Notes under the pieces: generated by a model
What the model was told of the DNA's origin: nothing
Seen by the model: the letters and a program-made list of their open reading frames with translations, nothing else
The model's database searches: none
In this document: positions 11,154 to 24,066 of the stretch, in pieces
How the letters are laid out: the number at the start of each line of letters is the position of its first letter
Position numbering within the stretch: the stretch's first letter is position 1
Translations under genes and position numbers: made by a program
NCBI GenBank assembly: GCA_963693305.1
Contig: OY855913.1
Location: 11,810,201-11,874,200, forward strand
Origin: Meandrina meandrites
Taxonomy: Eukaryota; Cnidaria; Anthozoa; Scleractinia; Meandrinidae
Reading direction: 5' to 3'
Length of the DNA: 64,000 nt

Positions 11154-14100
11154 ATGGCGGCACTGTCAATGACAAAACGAGCAATCTCGCTATTTCAACG
11201 ACCTCTTTTACCTGTTCGAGAAAGCTTCATTTCAGCCAGAGCTTTTTCGATTACTAGTTACAAAAGAAGAGAGGAGTCGGAAGGCTTCTTCTCAAAAATT
11301 ATGCACTCAGTGGAAAAGGCAACAGACGCTCACTCGAAAGTTTTGACAGAAAGGGATACCTTGTATGAGTTTGAATGTAAGTTATATATTGTTGAAAACA
11401 TTTCGTCACTTATCACCTTGACTTTTAGTTTAGATCCTCTGCTCGAGTTTCATCCCCACTCCCCAGAAAATAATGTAGTTCCACAAAAATAATAAACAAA
11501 TAGTTGTATGTTGTTACTCGTTTATATTAATAAAATAAGTTTACCAGTAAATTAATAATAATAATGCTAACGGATTTATTTAAAAAGGATCACAAAAGCT
11601 ACGAAACAAATACTTTGTGCTGGGATCGATGCAAGCATATTATATATATATGTTTTTGTTTATGCTGTGCATATATCATATATGTTGAATTTTGGATCAA
11701 ATTGATTTCAAATTGGTTTAATTTGTTTTTTTCTTCCTTTATTCCAGTTATATTACCACAATCCGTAAACAAAGAAAATACAAATCAAATCAGTTTGAAA
11801 TCGTGAAATGAATTTTAAGCTAAAACATAGTATGTTGTAGTTATATATTAAACACAAACATGATGACTTATAATAATTAAATTTAAAGGTTCATTAACAA
11901 TTCATCAGTTTTAATTGACTGAGGTTGGAAAACGGACAGTGATAGGACCATCAAACCCTTAAGAGGGAAGACTCTTAACTACAGCTGTACAGATCCAAAG
12001 CAGTTACTAAGGGATTGCTGAAGACTGTATTTTGTGGCAAGCAAATTTTTGAAGAGTATATCATTGCGTGTGCAAAACTAGTGCCAATCCCAAACTGCAC
12101 GTTAGAATTTTAAATCCCTAAAACTTGGTGGCAACAAGTTAGAGTGCTGCTTTCTTTTACAAATCAGAGGTAACATAGTTGTCTTTCTAATCTGACATAT
12201 GCGAGGAAATGCTACTGAAGAAAGTCTGTAAACATGAGTGTTGTGTGGAGTGGGGGGGGGGGGGGGGGCGGGGAGGGGGTAGAATTAAGGAAAGTTTGGG
12301 TGGAGTGTGCCACCAAGGCTCTCCAATCTTGACCCTGTTTAGACAAAATCTCTTCATTTTGCTTCCCTGTTTAAGACAAGAAACCTTGTTTGTGGCCCTG
12401 ATTGTTGTTTTGAATAAGCATGGCTCTCATGGGAATGCATTCTGAGTTTGTTCTGGTTTGTTGTAATATATAGACTCAGATTTAAAGAAATATTTTGTCA
12501 GTGCCACATGTGTAGATTGTGCACCACCAGCATTCGATCGATTGATCAATTGGGCTGAACCAGATTGCTTACTCCTCAAAAAGATCCTTGGAGACAAGTA
12601 TGTCTGGTTTATTACACATAAATTATCTTAAAAAGTTGTTTTTGATTTCTTCTTTCTAGTCAATGATGTCAAGCCAGAGTGCATTGAAGATTATGTTGCT
12701 CTTGTGTAAGTGTCTCAACTAGTGGCTGTGTATTTTAATGTAATGTAAATATGTGCTAGTTTGCTAGCCCATAAATTTTATAAATCACTTTATTTTCTCA
12801 TTTCCTGCCATTAAAATTCTCTCGTCATTATTTATTTTGTTATCCATAAATAATACATACCTAATGGTTTACAAATATTATTAACTTTTTTCAGATCAGA
12901 GACCTTACCCAAACTCAGTGCAGATGAACAATTTCCTGGGGAGTTGGTTGGGTCCTGGACAACTATGTTTGGAAGACTTGATCAAGCCAGTAAGAGAAAT
13001 CATTTGGTACATTGAAACATGCCATCGCATGTTACATTGTGCCTAAAAGTTGTGTGATTAAATTGTACATGTACACATTTTCTTGAAATTATGTTTTTAT
13101 CATTTTTCTAATCTTCTTGGCTATAAAGGAAAACAGGTATGATTGAACAGTATGATGCAGTTTTCCTGTATCAGGCTCTTCTCTCTAATCATCACCATAT
13201 CTGTGTACAAGGTTACTTTTGCCTTGAGTCTGGACACATCTTTCCACTGTCTTTCCATGTGATGAAATGATTGTCTGAAGCAGAACAAGTCATCTTAGAT
13301 AAGTTTCTGCAATCAAAACATTATAGCTGCAATACTGATAGTACAGTGAAAACTTTCCTCATGGCCACCTTCATATCAACATAAGCTACCAGCTCTAGTT
13401 ATGACAATGTAACATCCTGGCCAACTGTCACTCAAACTTTGTAATTAACAGCTCTTTGTGACCACTCCAGTAAGTGACCATGACCATCTTTAGGAATTAC
13501 ATTGGAAATGGCCACTTCCTTTCCTTTAGTGGCCCATCAGACTGAAGCTTATCCTGGTTTCAGTAGCTTGAAGCAACTAGGAGTATTTTCCCTGGATGGG
13601 ATGCTAGTCCATTGCAGGGTTACCCCCAGCATTAAATTCGCTGGTACCCATTTATACATCTTGGTGGAGAAAGACACTGTCAGAGTAAAGTGTCTTGCCC
13701 AAGAACAAATTTATGCAGTGACCCTGGCCAGGGCTTGAACCCAAACCGCTCATTCTGGTGTCCAGGACACTATCCATTAGGCCACCACACCTCACCAATT
13801 AATCTCTTGTATATGACCATTCGCATTTACTACAGGCACTACTTTAATAAAAGTAAACTACCTGTTCACATTTACCATTTTTAACATGATTGACGATTTG
13901 TTAATAATGTTCATTATTGATAAATAACTCAATTCAAAAGTTCAAAATGATTGATTTATTACTGAAGAAAGATCATCCTCACCAGACCAAGGGGTAGAAA
14001 ACCTCTGTTGTTTCAGTGCGTGACTGCTTGTGAAAGCTCATTTTTGTAAATGACCAGCCAAAACTATATCGACCATTTTTTCAAATTCTCGAGCTCTTCA

Positions 14101-15841
14101 ATAGTATTACTGCATGGTATATTTCAGTTGTGGACCTGGGCAACTGACTGCTGAATAGTAAGTGACCAGATTTAAACACAGGATTGATTGTAGTTTCTTT
14201 CAATAAATTCATTTTATAGTTCACTTTTGGAAGTACAGAGGTGGATATACGTCAGTTATGAAAGCCAAGCAGTACATCAGAGAAAACAAGGTTTGTTATC
14301 AATATGAAAAAAAAGTCAATTTAATTTATAGTGTTTTGTCATTTTTTTAGTGGCATGATCTAGTTATTTATTAAATACTATTGTGGTTCTATTTTGCTGT
14401 TAATCTAAGCTTGAGGTTTCTAGATTTTTAGCACATAGCTAGTATATTTGTCAGTTTCTTCCTGAAGAGGCCAATCTAACTCAGAGCAATAGGTTATGCC
14501 AATAGCTGTCTTTTCTGGTTACTTAAACTACCAAGGTCTAAATTTCCTCATCTTGAAGAAACATTGCCTCTTATTCAATTCGCCACAGGTTTGCTCCTTG
14601 TGGAAGTGTTTTGCTCCTTGTGAAAGAAATACTGAATGCACAAGAATTGATGGATTTCCTAAGATTTACCTTTTACTGGAAAATTTATTTAGTACATAAC
14701 ATACAATGCACCCTCAATTCTGTACACTACAAAGAGGAAAATGATCAACAATTTCCTCTTGTTTCTTGGGCTTTCCCAGCTGTTTAAAGGGGCACTGTCA
14801 CAGAGATTTTTCGGCTTTTTCAGTAAAACGGCACCAACATTACGACTAAGTACTTTCAACCATGCAGGAAATGCTCCTTGAACATAAAGGGAATGATATC
14901 TAGTAAATTGTTTTAAAATGAAGGTGACCGTAAATAGTTTTCATCAATTTTTCCAAACCACAAGGACAGATTTTGAAAAAGTCAGGCTGACTTTTTCAAG
15001 TTGAGATCTAAAGCTCCCGATGGTATCACAGTGATATCACTCTATATTTAGCTTCAGTACACTGGTATAGTAATTTTAAGAAAAGTTGACCACTGTTAAT
15101 AGGTTTCCAATGGTGTAAACATGTTTTGGGGCTGTTGGATTTTTGAAGGTATGCTCGTGATAGTGCCCCTTTAAGTAAGAGCAAATAATTTAAAGTAAGA
15201 TTTTCCTTCTCCAGGAGTTCCTTGAGTTTGCAAGAAAGAGGCGTACCATGTTAAACAACAGGGAAAATCAGCTTCTTCATGAGTTTAGTTTCTTTGGTGA
15301 ACCAACGCCGCGACAACCAAGTCATATTTATGAGCTGAGGACATATCATTTAAAGGTAACAGACTAAATGCTAACTCTATTCTTACCATGCTGGTGCAAT
15401 TATACGTCACCATTTCTATTGAATAAACGGCAGTTCTAACTCTTAACTCTTCCAGTTTTAAGTAGTTATATAGTTAACAACATGTCTTTCATACATTATC
15501 CAAATTTGAAAATATTAGCCAATCAGAACCATACTGTCCTGATTTTCTGTGAAATACTGTTATATGTATTTTTATTTCAAACACAGAGATCATTTACAAA
15601 AAAGATACTTACAATACAACAATAATTTTATACTGCTTGCTGTGATATCAAGTCACTGACCTGATATAATTTATCAATTCCCTCTATGAGAAGCGCCTGC
15701 AGGGAATCGTGGAAGTTGTATTCAATGAAACATATCAAAGACTTGGCAACACTGAATTTATTTATTTATTAAGGTTTCCCAAAACAACAAACATTTACAA
15801 CTAAAAAGATAAGATATATAAGAAAAATAAAGAAATAATAA

Positions 15842-15904
<63 letters not shown>

Positions 15905-18721
15905 CCATACTGTCTAAATAATAATAAACCATAATAAACCATACTGAATACAACTACTTTGATTGCCTGCGGGCACGTCTCATAGAATCAGGCATTTGGA
16001 CACAGTAAATATCTTATCATACATCATGTATTTGTACCTTTTTGGTATTCTTCAGTAGATCATATCAGGTTTAATTTGTTTGGTTTCCTCATTTTGGCTC
16101 AATTGCGTCTCGCCAAAATGCAAACCATGGCCATTGGATTATGTGACTTATCATGACCTGATCATGATATGCCACCAAAGCATACCAGTCATAAAACATG
16201 TACGCTGTAGCTGGAGTTATTTGATTTTCAAAAACGGAAAAAAAAGTTTAAAATTTAGCTCGTATACCAATTTTCAGGCCATTAATTCTTATAACAATGG
16301 CGAGATTTTACGATGGTCTGAACATATTCTTTAATTCAATTTATATTCCCTTCAAAAAGACTCTGGTGCTAGTAAGGAGAAAGAGTAAGAAAACTTGCCA
16401 TTATAGCAGATTTCAGGCCAGTAAACCACAAAGGAGCAATTTTATTGCAATTTGAAAATAAACAAGGGCTTGTAAGAAAAGCACTAGAGCATGACTGGAT
16501 TGCAAGGTTTGTTCAACCCATACAAATATAATCCTCCTTATTTCAAATGATCATTACAAATTATATCCCCTTTTGAGATATAATCCGTTTCTTATTATAT
16601 TTACTGCAACACAGTTACTAAAACTACAAAATAAATTAATATACAATACTTGAAAACATTACTGTATTCTACCTGTTGACAAGAAATTACAAAAAGAGGT
16701 GGTAGCTTATTTCAATATTTTCAAGACTCGATTCTTCCAAAATCAGTTGTTTTTATGTTTTTGGAAAGGAGGTCACTAACCAATTGCTGTAAGAGGCCTG
16801 GTTTACCAGCTACTGGATTATGTGATACCCTCATTAAATAAAGTTCAGTTTTAATTTGGCCAGTTGAGGATTTAATAATTCTGGCTCGATCTTCAGTTCT
16901 ACTTTGGGTTTTTGTAATGTTGCTAGTATTTAAAGACTTTTATGATGTGAGTTACCCATTAATTTTTTACCATTTACATGTAAATATTCTTTTTACAATT
17001 TTATTTTCAGCCTGGTACCCTGATTGAGTGGGGAAACAATTGGTAAGAGACAGTTCAACCTATTTTTATAGTGTTCCAATGCTGGCCTGCGTTTCATCTT
17101 ATTAGTGATGATGCATAAAATAATGCAATATCTTTATTTCCATTCACAACAGACCAAACATTTCCTCTCCTGAGACAACTCTTATCTGATTCGTTTTTAA
17201 TCTGACCTACCAAAATTTGTGTCCGATTCCAGTGCAGGGTAGTGCTGGAGATAAGTGAGACTTTAAAAGGTTGTCGTATTCCATGTTGACCTGCCGATAT
17301 CCTTATCCAATCCAGCATGTGGTGCTGGGGATAAGTGAGGCCGTTAAAAGGTCACACAACTCAAAGTCGCTTCTCGTGGCAAGTGCAGGGATGTGACCCC
17401 CCACATTATGTCAACCATGTGTATTTTTCTCTTTGTTCAGTTATATGGGCTATAATAATAGTTGGTCTTAAGGTTACCGTATACCTTCAGATGGACAATT
17501 TTTCACGAAATCGGATTTTTACATCCAAGTAATAGTCCAAGTGTGATCTTTCATTTAAAAAAAAGTTTTGAAAAAGAGTGAATATCGGCGGAGAAATGAG
17601 CATATTTCGTTTTTGACCGGAAGTAAAAATTATTCTTTAGAGTGACACTCATATGACGTGTATGCACTCAACCAAGACGGTTTTCGCGGGAAGTACCACG
17701 AGAGCCACCATTCTCGTGCACTGATTGGCCTTGTTATTCGAGAAGGTGTTGCAAGCTTCATGTGGGCGGCGTTTGTTTACATTGCAAGATATTTTTTTAA
17801 GCGCTGTTTTCTGAAATCAATTTTTCGCTTTGAACGTCACACTTTAAAGAGCTACAACTCCCAAGGAATTTGCCCCTTCTACATCAAATTTGGTGAGCAG
17901 CTAGTTTAACATGTTAATAACAAAAACGTGTCGGCGATTTTTTTATTTTTGTATACTTTTTCTACTGGAGCGATTTTTGTATGATCACTCCCGTTTGTTT
18001 TAGCCCTATTTGCGAAATGTCTTGTATCTTTTTATTGCAATTGAATATGACAAAACGCTGACACATTTTCTTAGCGCTTGGGGTCCGGAAATCAAAGAAC
18101 AAATCAAATTAGCGAAATACAAAACTCGCTTTGACTTGTAGCCTTCAAAAGGCGACTCAAGCGCTCGTGTTTCGAGGTTCCTAAAAGATTGACATTTCAT
18201 TCTACTACAAAATGGTTTTTATAGATTGAAAGCCAGTTCAATAAGCTTTAATTTGATATAGGGTTTTAGCTGTCTACAATTTATTCCGACCGCGCTATAT
18301 CGTTTAGACGCGAGACACCCCCAAAGGTATACGGTAACCTTAATGACACATCAAAATGAGCTGTCGTGGAACATAATACCGGTAATCACGGAACAGGGAC
18401 ATTAACCATTTGTTAGCCTGGGTCGCAGACAAACTAAAATAGTCCAGGCTGCCATTAGTATTACTCATGTGACTCTTTGCAATTCAGCTTTTAAAATTTC
18501 AGTTGAATGTATGGTTGACGAACAGATGTATCTGCTTTTAATTTTTTGTAGTATTTCACCCCAGGGGTTCTCCAGATTTATGGTAACTGGGAGGTGCAAA
18601 TGGGGTCACAAATTAAATTAAATCCCAAAAGATCTGTCATGAAGTGACACCCCAAAAAATCCCCTCAACCAAAATTAAACCCCAGAAATCCCGTGCTGGG
18701 CCCAGTTGTTCAAAGGGTGGT

Positions 18722-18752
<31 letters not shown>

Positions 18753-21095
18753 GTGTATAGCGTAGTTTGTTTTGCCAACACTTATCCACTGGATAGTGAT
18801 TTATCTGGTGGATAGCGCTATCCACCCTTTGAACAACAGGGCCCAGAATTTTTAAATTGCAAAACTGCTGCAAAAGGGAATTCAAGCAGTGGTTGAGAAC
18901 CTGGTTGATGACACACAGGAATAGAGAATGTATTTTATAATATTATTATAAATAGATATCTTGGAAGCAGGGATGTTTGGGACTTTAATTTGTCCTGGAC
19001 TATTGTGTATCTGGTTAAGGTTTATGTTGTGATCATGTCAGCGGAAGCAAGAGCGGAAGCAAAGTAATGTGAGGCAGTCTGTGGAGTGTGCATACTACGA
19101 TATCCATGACTGTTCTATATCAATTTTTATTGTGAATCTGCCCAGTTTATTTGGATACCATATTTTCTAGATTAGACGCCCCCGGCGTTTATTTCAAACT
19201 TGGCCTGGTGGACCCGACGTTTATTTGACTCCTGCAGTTTATTCAAGCTCGTTTTTCATAAAGAAACGTTTTTTATTTTTGACAAAAATGCATTTTGCTA
19301 ATATACCTGCAGCTTATTATACCTTAAATAAATACCTGAGGGGCCTCTTTTCAACTCCATCTTGGAGACTTGGCGTTCATTCGATACCCAGCGTTTAATC
19401 GAGAAAATCCCTGTTAAAATCAATCTATCCAAAACCGCAAAACACCCCCCCTCCCCCCAACCTGGTTGTGCCACTGGAAGCAAATTAAAAATCCACAAAA
19501 GGAATGTGCAGACTCGTGTTGTTCAGCCTGCCACTTCTGGCTGTAAATCACACAACTGTTTGTATGACTGCCGTGACTGTTGACGTGATTTACATATCCA
19601 GTGCTTCTGGCTATAAATCACACAACTGTTTTTGTGATTGCCGTGACTGTTGACGTGATTCCCAGTGTGTGCATCTTGCTGTAAATCACACAACTGTTTG
19701 TATGACTGCCGGGACTGTTGACGTGATTCCCAGTGTGTGCTTCTGGCTGTAAATTACACAACTGTTTGTGTGACTGCTGTGACTGCTGTGACTGCTGACG
19801 TGTGGTGGTAGTCATTATAGTGATGAAAAAATAATAATTTTTCAAGTATACTTTGTTCTTTTCAGTGCAAAATTGATTTCTTTTACTCCCATTCAAGTGT
19901 TTAAATTTTTATCGCAGATTATGTCTACAGTGTGTAGACAGAATCTGTTTGGCCACCTTAAATTATCGAAAATTTAAGGTGGCTCTGAAACTGCTGCGGG
20001 GAAATTTTTTTAACTTTGCAAAAAAATGCATCTTAACATGCCAATTATTATTCAATAATAAAAAATAGGAGTCACCGGACTCGTTTTGGAGTTATAAGCA
20101 ATTAAAGGGAAAATTAAGGGTGTTTTTAACAGGTAAAACTGTTGCTATAGTAACCAGTGACGTCATGAAAATGACCACAACTTATTTAGCAATGATTGTA
20201 CATTTGTTTGATATCATTATTGTTACAGCAACTGATAAAGATTTATAGTACTGGCCCATCAAAGTTTAAGAGCTTACTAATTTTCATCTGTGTTTGATTT
20301 ACCAGGGGCCAGGCAATTCAAATCCGTCAAGAAGAGGATGATGCTGTCGCAGGACTGTTTTCTCAAATTGGTGAACTGTACGTTGTTCATCACATATGGG
20401 GTAAGCACCGACATTTGTTTTTTATTTGTCTTTTTTTATTAGTAAAGTAGCTTAAAGTGGTGCTCATAGGCACAGTATATGTGTGAGGGTATACCCTTTA
20501 CACACAATACATGCTTATTCTTACTTTGATTCTGTATATATATATTACTATGAGGCATTCCTCAGGGGTGTGTGGAGATGGGTGTGGATGGCCCCACCTC
20601 AATATCTATCCCCTCCTCTTGTCATGCACTTGTCTCCATTTCCAAGGTGTGCATTTTAGGACAAGTCAGTAACTTATGATGTTTCTCCACAGCCTATGAT
20701 GATCTCACAACACGGCAAGAGATCAGACAGAATCTGTGGAACAGGCCTGGTTGGGACACGTGTGTTGCTAACACTGGTATGTTAAGACTGAGTGTACATT
20801 TTTCATGCAGTTTGTATACTACATGGTGTAACTAGTGCAATAAATGCCTGCAGATAATTTGTAATGTTCACCGCCTGCCAGCAGTCAGTGATTTACACCA
20901 ACTGCTAACACCTCCATCATCAGCAGTCAGTTAAAGTATTAATTCCACATTCAAGAACAATGAACCGTGTTTGAAATTTCTCATGCAAAATGATGATATT
21001 GCTCATTTTTATTTCTTTCTATCCATTTAGTTCCACTCATTCGTCGAATGGAATCAAGAGTGATGATGCCATTACCATTTGGCCCTCTACAGTAA
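11154..21095 (+). CDS. NIPSNAP: NIPSNAP family mitochondrial protein (9 exons)
   Basis: Exons: 11154-11376, 12660-12705, 12895-12989, 14220-14290, 15215-15355, 17011-17042, 20306-20400, 20693-20776 and 21031-21095. All have GT/AG boundaries and the phases join to 284 codons including TAA (283 aa), matching vertebrate NIPSNAP1/2 length. The start has a good context (AACATGG). Residues 1-35 are basic, Ser/Arg-rich and free of acidic residues until about residue 23, as in a mitochondrial leader. Two dimeric alpha/beta-barrel repeats follow, at about 72-170 and 182-283. Signature pieces are [51 protein letters not shown] and the C-terminal [14 protein letters not shown]. Family members act at mitochondria, including as mitophagy signals when import fails; their biochemical activity is not settled. 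Introns are full of transposon fragments but no exon is damaged. Confidence 0.95.
12250..12279. repeat. Poly-G-rich tract in NIPSNAP intron 1
   Basis: A run of about 17 G followed by further G blocks. It is one of several long homopolymer G/C tracts in the window. Confidence 0.9.
13535..13798 (-). mobile_element. tRNA-derived SINE, family A
   Basis: Read on the minus strand it starts near GGTGTGGTGGCCTAATGG, which contains an A-box match (TGGCCTAATGG), followed by a B-box match (GGTTCAAGCCC). Then come TTCTTGGGCAAGACACTTTA, TGTATAAATGGGTACC and a 3' part containing ATGGACTAGCATCCCATC. The same order occurs at 43688-43990, 48828-49075 and 53715-53975. It lies in NIPSNAP intron 3. Confidence 0.75.
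14788..15170. mobile_element. TTAA-flanked MITE (383 bp), AGGGGCACT termini
   Basis: TTAA at 14784-14787 and 15171-15174 flanks inverted ends AGGGGCACTGTCAC and, on the reverse strand, AGGGGCACTATCAC. A TTAA target duplication is the hallmark of piggyBac-type transposition. There is no ORF. It lies in NIPSNAP intron 4. Confidence 0.75.
15838..15904. repeat. (AAT)n microsatellite in NIPSNAP intron 5
   Basis: About 21 AAT units. The surrounding 1.6-kb intron shows no other clear structure. Confidence 0.95.
17472..18339. mobile_element. TTAA-flanked non-autonomous element (868 bp)
   Basis: TTAA at 17468-17471 and 18340-18343 flanks the perfect inverted ends GGTTACCGTATACCTT and AAGGTATACGGTAACC. 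The interior has no transposase-like ORF; an 83-codon ORF at 17658-17909 shows no known domain. It is probably a piggyBac-type non-autonomous element, inside NIPSNAP intron 6. Confidence 0.75.
18696..18846. mobile_element. Foldback MITE, CTGGGCCCAGTTGTTC termini
   Basis: A 151-bp near-palindrome. The left arm runs from CTGGGCCCAGTTGTTCAAAG through GGATAAATCACTATCCA. The right arm is its inverse, ending in CTTTGAACAACAGGGCCCAG. The ends resemble those of the Harbinger element at 23162-26776 (GGGCCCGGTTGTTCGAAAG), so this may be a small relative. A degraded copy lies at 49491-49600. Confidence 0.8.
19530..19800. repeat. Tandem array, ~65-68-bp unit, 4 copies
   Basis: The block TTCTGGCTGTAAATCACACA followed by ACTGTTTGT, a TGACTGCCGTGACTG-type segment and TTGACGTGATT recurs near 19536, 19605, 19672 and 19741. 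The last copy is more diverged and has internal TGACTGCTG duplications. It lies in NIPSNAP intron 6. Confidence 0.85.
19945..20270. mobile_element. Repeat with TTAAGGTGGCTCTGAAACTG terminus
   Basis: A palindrome at 19950-19986 (GCCACCTTAAATT and its inverse) opens into GGTGGCTCTGAAACTGC followed by an AT-rich body. Related bodies appear at 30340-30840 and 53115-53515, all with an ACTCGTTTT/GAGCTC-type segment and AATAAAAA followed by a GGGGTCA-type segment. It is probably a non-autonomous DNA element; the far end was not resolved. Confidence 0.45.
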
Positions 21096-21914
21096 ACAAA
21101 CTACGCACAAAGGAAAAGTCAAATTGTAGTTGTAGATGTTTCTTGCCGTCAACTCTGTCCGCTGCTCCAACTCATAAAACAGAACAACCTGACAATATTT
21201 GAATTCGCCTTAAGTACAGGCTGCCTTCCTTATTTTCCTTTGAGTTCTGAGTCAATCTTGTGGTGCATCAAGGCAGCAATACCTCACAGCTTGTAATCCG
21301 CATCACCTGTCTCATTGACAATGCAGTGATATGGTAAAGAGAAGAAAAGCCTGTGTGGTTATCAATCTCTTTTGGGAATTTAAGGGTCATTAGGTTGGTA
21401 GTGTATAGTATAGACTGATGATTATTTTAGCAGGAGTTCGACTGACTGACTATGACTGACTGGTAGCCAAGTTTCCTTCTTTCAACGGTTTCAACGGTTT
21501 GTGGGACTCAAATTGGTTGATTTATGTGAAACATGCTTGTCTACACAAATATCCCACAAGCCTCCGACTCGACAGCTTTGAAATGGGCTTGGATTACTCA
21601 GTTCATTGGCAATTTAGTCATCAGATAAGGAATATCGTATTAAGATACAGTACAATAGTTTATGAGGTTCACGTAGAACCAAGAATCAAAATGAGTTTCA
21701 ACGAATAACATAAAATGTCTCATTTTTTTTATCTTTGGTCTGTGATGTCTTAATAATAATTGTTATTGTTGGAATTTAGCAAGCAATGTTCGAGATTACT
21801 ACAAATTCATCTTAACTTTCGAACATTTTCAGCATATGGTTGCTTGATTAATGGATGTTTCCCTTGCGAGTCCCAGTTTTGAAACTGCTGTAAAATCATG
21901 TTATATCACTGTGC

Positions 21915-21920
21915 AATAAA
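21915..21920 (+). terminator. Polyadenylation signal AATAAA, NIPSNAP
   Basis: AATAAA about 820 bp after the NIPSNAP stop, followed by a GT-rich stretch (TTGTGAGTTGTTTTGAG-like), the usual arrangement for 3'-end cleavage. The 3' UTR would then span about 21096-21940. Confidence 0.5.
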
Positions 21921-21940
21921 ATGTATTAAGCATTGTGAGT

Positions 21941-23161
21941 TGTTTTGAGAATTTTTAAATCAGGGCTGACATTCACGAAAGGTCTTGTTTGTGTTTTGTA
22001 ATTAAACTGTGTCACAGGGCAGTACTATGTGATGAAACTCTGTCACAGGGTAGCAGTATTTTACCGAAAGGTGACCTTGACAGCTGTGTGTCTTGTTCTT
22101 AGCCAATGGTACAGTCAACTAGTGCGTGTGCAATTTCGCAATGAGTGCTTCAGTTAACTTTTCCTTATTTGGTTTATAACAATGGGAATATACTGAAATG
22201 ACGACAACAACAAAAACAGGACGCAAACATTTTCGCGCCTATATTAGCTGTATAGATATGTGCCACCCCAAAGGGTATGGTTATAAGGCCGTGTAGTCTA
22301 CTGATATTGTACGGATTTTGGCCTGGAGATACAGTAGAGACACTATAGCTTTGGATCTTTCCTTTTTGGTCTGAAACAGGCTATGTTTTGCCAACTAACC
22401 TGAAATTAAATATATACAAAGATTCGTATATTTTGTTTAAAACTACGCTAGCGCCCTGTGGAGTACGCAAGATTTCTTTAATGTGGCGCAAGAAAAACCG
22501 GTTTCGCTAGAACTTATAGAATGGCCATAAATCGGCTCAAGGACCACACAGGAGAGAAAAAAAAAACACTCAACTAAAGTAAAGTAAACCGGTTTTACCC
22601 AAACCGCTCCATTTTCACAGGTTACGGAAACGATCGGGTTTTCACCCATACAAATCCTTGTATTTGGAAGGTTACGCAACGGTGCTGACGCTCACATTTC
22701 GAGCTTGGGTCACCTGTGGCGAAACCAGCTCAGTCAAGCCCACAGGCCTCTCAGCGACCGTTTTCCCAATTCAGCGCTTGGTGCGACAATCTTTTCTCTC
22801 AGTAATAAGCGTATTATTTATTTAATGATCGCGAAACTTCAGACTTTCGGTGCTCTCAAAATGTTCTTGACCAATGTTTTGAATGACATGTGTAACAGAA
22901 GCTTTCTCAATGGCTCAGTGATGGCTTGGCGGGAGGTACCTCGCTACTTTCCGGAATGATCAAGTTCGCCAAAACACTGTCAGGGTAACATACATAGCAA
23001 GCGCACAACGCGTTGATAAATAGCTCTTGGATTGGGTAGGGATTTTCGGTGCTTAGCCTATAAAAACAGGGTTGAAAACTGCAGCTGAACCTTGTCTAGT
23101 TGAGGATCTCATAGTCCCCCAGGGTAAAAATTTGAAGAGTACCAAATTGTCGTGAAGCCCT
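21941..23161. other. Intergenic stretch, nothing recognised
   Basis: No gene, RNA or clear repeat was identified. Short ORFs at 22443-22679 (-) and 22705-22959 (+) lack recognisable features. Confidence 0.35.
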
Positions 23162-23622
23162 GGGCCCGGTTGTTCGAAAGAGGGTTAACTCCTAACCTCG
23201 GGTTAAATCGACTTAACCTCCGGTTAAATTTTATCCGCAGGTTAGTTCTGTTGTTCGAAGGTAAGTTAACACTAACCTCGGGGTAAACAGCGGGTTAAAT
23301 TTAACCCACCTAGCTACAATCCTCGACAAAAGAGCTTGGGACATCTAATCAGATTACATTGAAATGTGTTGACGACATATTTCTCCCTCAATAGTTCGTG
23401 AATTGAAAGACTCTAAGGACCCCCCTTCCCCCCAGTCAATGTTGCAACTTGGGATAATAGCATTTGAACGATCAGCAACATTGAGAGAGGGGGGAGGGGA
23501 TGAACTTATAAATTTTCGTGGGACTGATGGCAAAAGTGCCTAAGCGTCCCAAGACTTCTGTCGAGGATTGTAGGTGGGTTAACTCACTATCCTCGGGTTA
23601 AATAAAGGAAAATTGAAACAAT

Positions 23623-23934
23623 ATGGCGAACTTGTTGTTTTTTAATGTCGAGCGAGGACACAGGAGGCCACGAAAATTTCGTCTCTCAAATAATTCTTTA
23701 ATCGATGACTACACTGACGAAGAGTTGCGAGCTCGATACAGATTTGGTAGACAGTCGATTTTGTACATAACAAACCTTCTAGCTCGAGATCTTCGTAGAA
23801 GAACAGCACGAAACCACGTTCTCACACCACTTCACCAAATACTTATCGCACTGAGATTTTTCGCCAGTGGAAGTTTTCTGCAAGTAATTGGGGACACTGT
23901 CGGCGTAGATAAGTCAACCGTGTCACGGGCTGTT
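23623..23934 (+). pseudogene. HARBI1-like transposase, N-terminal fragment
   Basis: An ORF of 167 codons starts here, but only the first ~104 residues look like a Harbinger transposase N-terminus: DEELRARYRFGRQSILYI, then LTPLHQILIALRFFASGSF, then GDTVGVDKSTVSRAV. Beyond about 23934 the frame runs into sequence that reads, on the opposite strand, as the element's Myb protein, so an internal deletion has fused the two genes tail to tail. The DDE catalytic domain (about 200 further residues in the family) is absent. Confidence 0.8.
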
Positions 23935-23943
23935 TATTTTTCT

Positions 23944-24066
23944 GCAAATTCTTTCTTCGCGGAAGAGTGGAGGTTTTTCCACTTCTCTTTGACTTCGTTC
24001 AAAGTACGTTTCTCGGTGCCAACAGCATTCACCGCCGCAGCAATTTTACTCCAGAGTTCATTTTTG
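23944..24066 (-). pseudogene. Myb/SANT-like Harbinger protein, second segment
   Basis: Minus-strand reading gives NELWSKIAAAVNAVG, then EKRTLNEVKEKWKNLHSSAKKEF-like residues and a stop. This is the helical half of a Myb/SANT-like DNA-binding domain. It should directly follow the segment at 26421-26582, from which it is now separated by an insertion. The early stop coincides with the deletion junction to the transposase. Confidence 0.65.

Noticed and set aside
11377..11492. Continuation of the NIPSNAP exon 1 ORF
   Set aside because: Reading past the GTAAGT donor at 11377 gives non-family sequence, while splicing to 12660 restores the family motif FNDVKPE.
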